6,147 nucleotides of DNA from Lachnospiraceae bacterium UBA3638 (GTDB taxonomy: Bacteria; Bacillota; Clostridia; Lachnospirales; Lachnospiraceae), in assembly GCA_002373595.1 (NCBI GenBank), contig DFKT01000110.1:6901-13047 (forward strand), read 5' to 3'. Below are positions 5,533 to 6,147 of this stretch, in pieces. Every line of letters starts with the position of its first letter. Position 1 is the first letter of the stretch. Under the pieces are notes generated by a model that searched no databases, was not told the origin of the DNA, and worked only from the letters and a program-made list of their open reading frames with translations. Position numbers and translations under genes: made by a program.

Positions 5533-6147
5533 TTAGAGTTTGCTGTGAGAGAATACGCCTTCATCCGGGTCGGGCTCTATCTGAGGAGGGATGGGCGAAG
5601 GGGTGGGATCGCTCTCCTTTTCGGGAGCGGGATCCTTATCGGCGCCCGACTCTCTATCCTCTGTGGAACTGTCCTCTGCGTCCTTGGCTTTTTCTTTCTC
5701 ATCCTCAGGCTCGGGGAGACCTTTTTCCTGTCTGAAGATCTTCATGAATTCCTTGCCGGTGATGGTCTCTTTCTCGATGAGAAAGTCAGCGAGTTTATCC
5801 ATGATCTCGCGGTTTTCTTTAAGCATCGAGAGAGCCTTGTCATAACTTTCCTTTATGAGCTCAACGATCTCTTCATCGATCTGTGCTGCGGTCTGTTCGG
5901 AGCAGTTATACTCTGTGCGTCCCTCGAGATACTGACTCTCGACGGTGGCGAAGCTTGTCTGGCCGAAGCGTTTGCTCATACCGTAGCGGGTGATCATGTT
6001 GCGCGCGATATTGGTGGCTTTCTCCATATCGTTGGAAGCGCCCGTCGTGACATTGCCGAAAACTATCTCTTCGGCAGCTCTTCCGCCCATGAGACCGGTT
6101 ATCATATCGCGAAGCTCGGCTTCGGAGTTGAGGTACTTCTCTTCCTC
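5533..6147 (-). CDS. ftsH: ATP-dependent zinc metalloprotease FtsH, C-terminal part (partial at window edge)
   Basis: The last 204 residues are visible, and the frame is open to the window edge. FtsH is a membrane-anchored hexameric AAA protease that degrades damaged or unassembled membrane proteins and some regulators. The visible part is the end of the M41 peptidase domain: GGRAAEEIVFG, then TTGASND, whose Asp (visible residue 40) is the third zinc ligand in solved FtsH structures, then ATNIARNMITRYGMS, a family hallmark. The transmembrane, AAA and HEXGH parts lie outside the window. After the helical domain ending near EKGLPEP comes a tail of about 60 residues rich in Glu, Asp, Lys and Pro, low-complexity and probably disordered. 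An ATG at 6105 is internal, not the start. The TAA stop is followed after one base by the carboxypeptidase ATG, so the two are almost certainly one operon. Confidence 0.96.
   Translation of the reverse strand, partial: EEEKYLNSEAELRDMITGLMGGRAAEEIVFGNVTTGASNDMEKATNIARNMITRYGMSKRFGQTSFATVESQYLEGRTEYNCSEQTAAQIDEEIVELIKESYDKALSMLKENREIMDKLADFLIEKETITGKEFMKIFRQEKGLPEPEDEKEKAKDAEDSSTEDRESGADKDPAPEKESDPTPSPIPPQIEPDPDEGVFSHSKL

Noticed and set aside
5532..5564. Upstream in-frame ATG of the carboxypeptidase (11 extra residues)
   Set aside because: It lies inside ftsH without a ribosome site and would place polar residues ahead of a typical signal peptide that begins at the ATG at 5531.
5591..5845. 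Ser-rich 84-codon plus-strand open frame opposite ftsH
   Set aside because: Its Ser-rich composition is simply the complement of the Glu/Asp/Lys-rich FtsH tail; there is no independent support.

Overview
The window is a gene-dense stretch of a low-to-mid GC bacterial chromosome. It most likely comes from a Clostridia member of the Bacillota, plausibly Lachnospiraceae-like. The reasons are frequent AGA/AGG arginine and ATA isoleucine codons, strong AAGGAG/GGAGG ribosome binding sites, a short archaeal/eukaryote-type prolyl-tRNA synthetase, and an FtsH next to an S11 D-Ala-D-Ala carboxypeptidase. This placement is an inference from gene types and codon style, not from a marker gene.

Plus strand (1-4037): five tightly packed co-directional genes. 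They are the last 19 codons of a Gly/His-rich-tailed protein, a HAD-family phosphatase (Gph-like), proS, a cytosolic alpha/beta hydrolase of the esterase type, and a DEDDh 3'-5' exonuclease with a Cys/His zinc-ribbon-like C-terminus. Three of the four junctions share one base between stop and start (TGATG, TAATG, TAATG). The fourth is a 30-nt gap holding a near-ideal ribosome binding site for proS and possibly a weak promoter. The run ends at a clear intrinsic terminator at 4064-4094.

Minus strand (6147 down to 4047): the 3' end of ftsH, entering from beyond the window, followed after a single base by a secreted, membrane-anchored D-alanyl-D-alanine carboxypeptidase. The two groups converge with only 9 nt between stop codons. 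The plus-strand terminator therefore lies inside the last codons of the carboxypeptidase gene and doubles as the template for its basic tail.

Functionally, the plus-strand genes combine phosphate-ester cleanup, tRNA charging, an unassigned esterase and nucleic-acid trimming. The minus-strand pair combines membrane-protein quality control with peptidoglycan trimming. I see no mobile element, CRISPR array, RNA gene or defence system, and no convincing undescribed system. The items worth a second look are architectural: the terminator/coding overlap, the exonuclease plus zinc-ribbon fusion, the unusual C-terminus of the carboxypeptidase and the one-base gene junctions. No stretch longer than 30 bases is free of genes.
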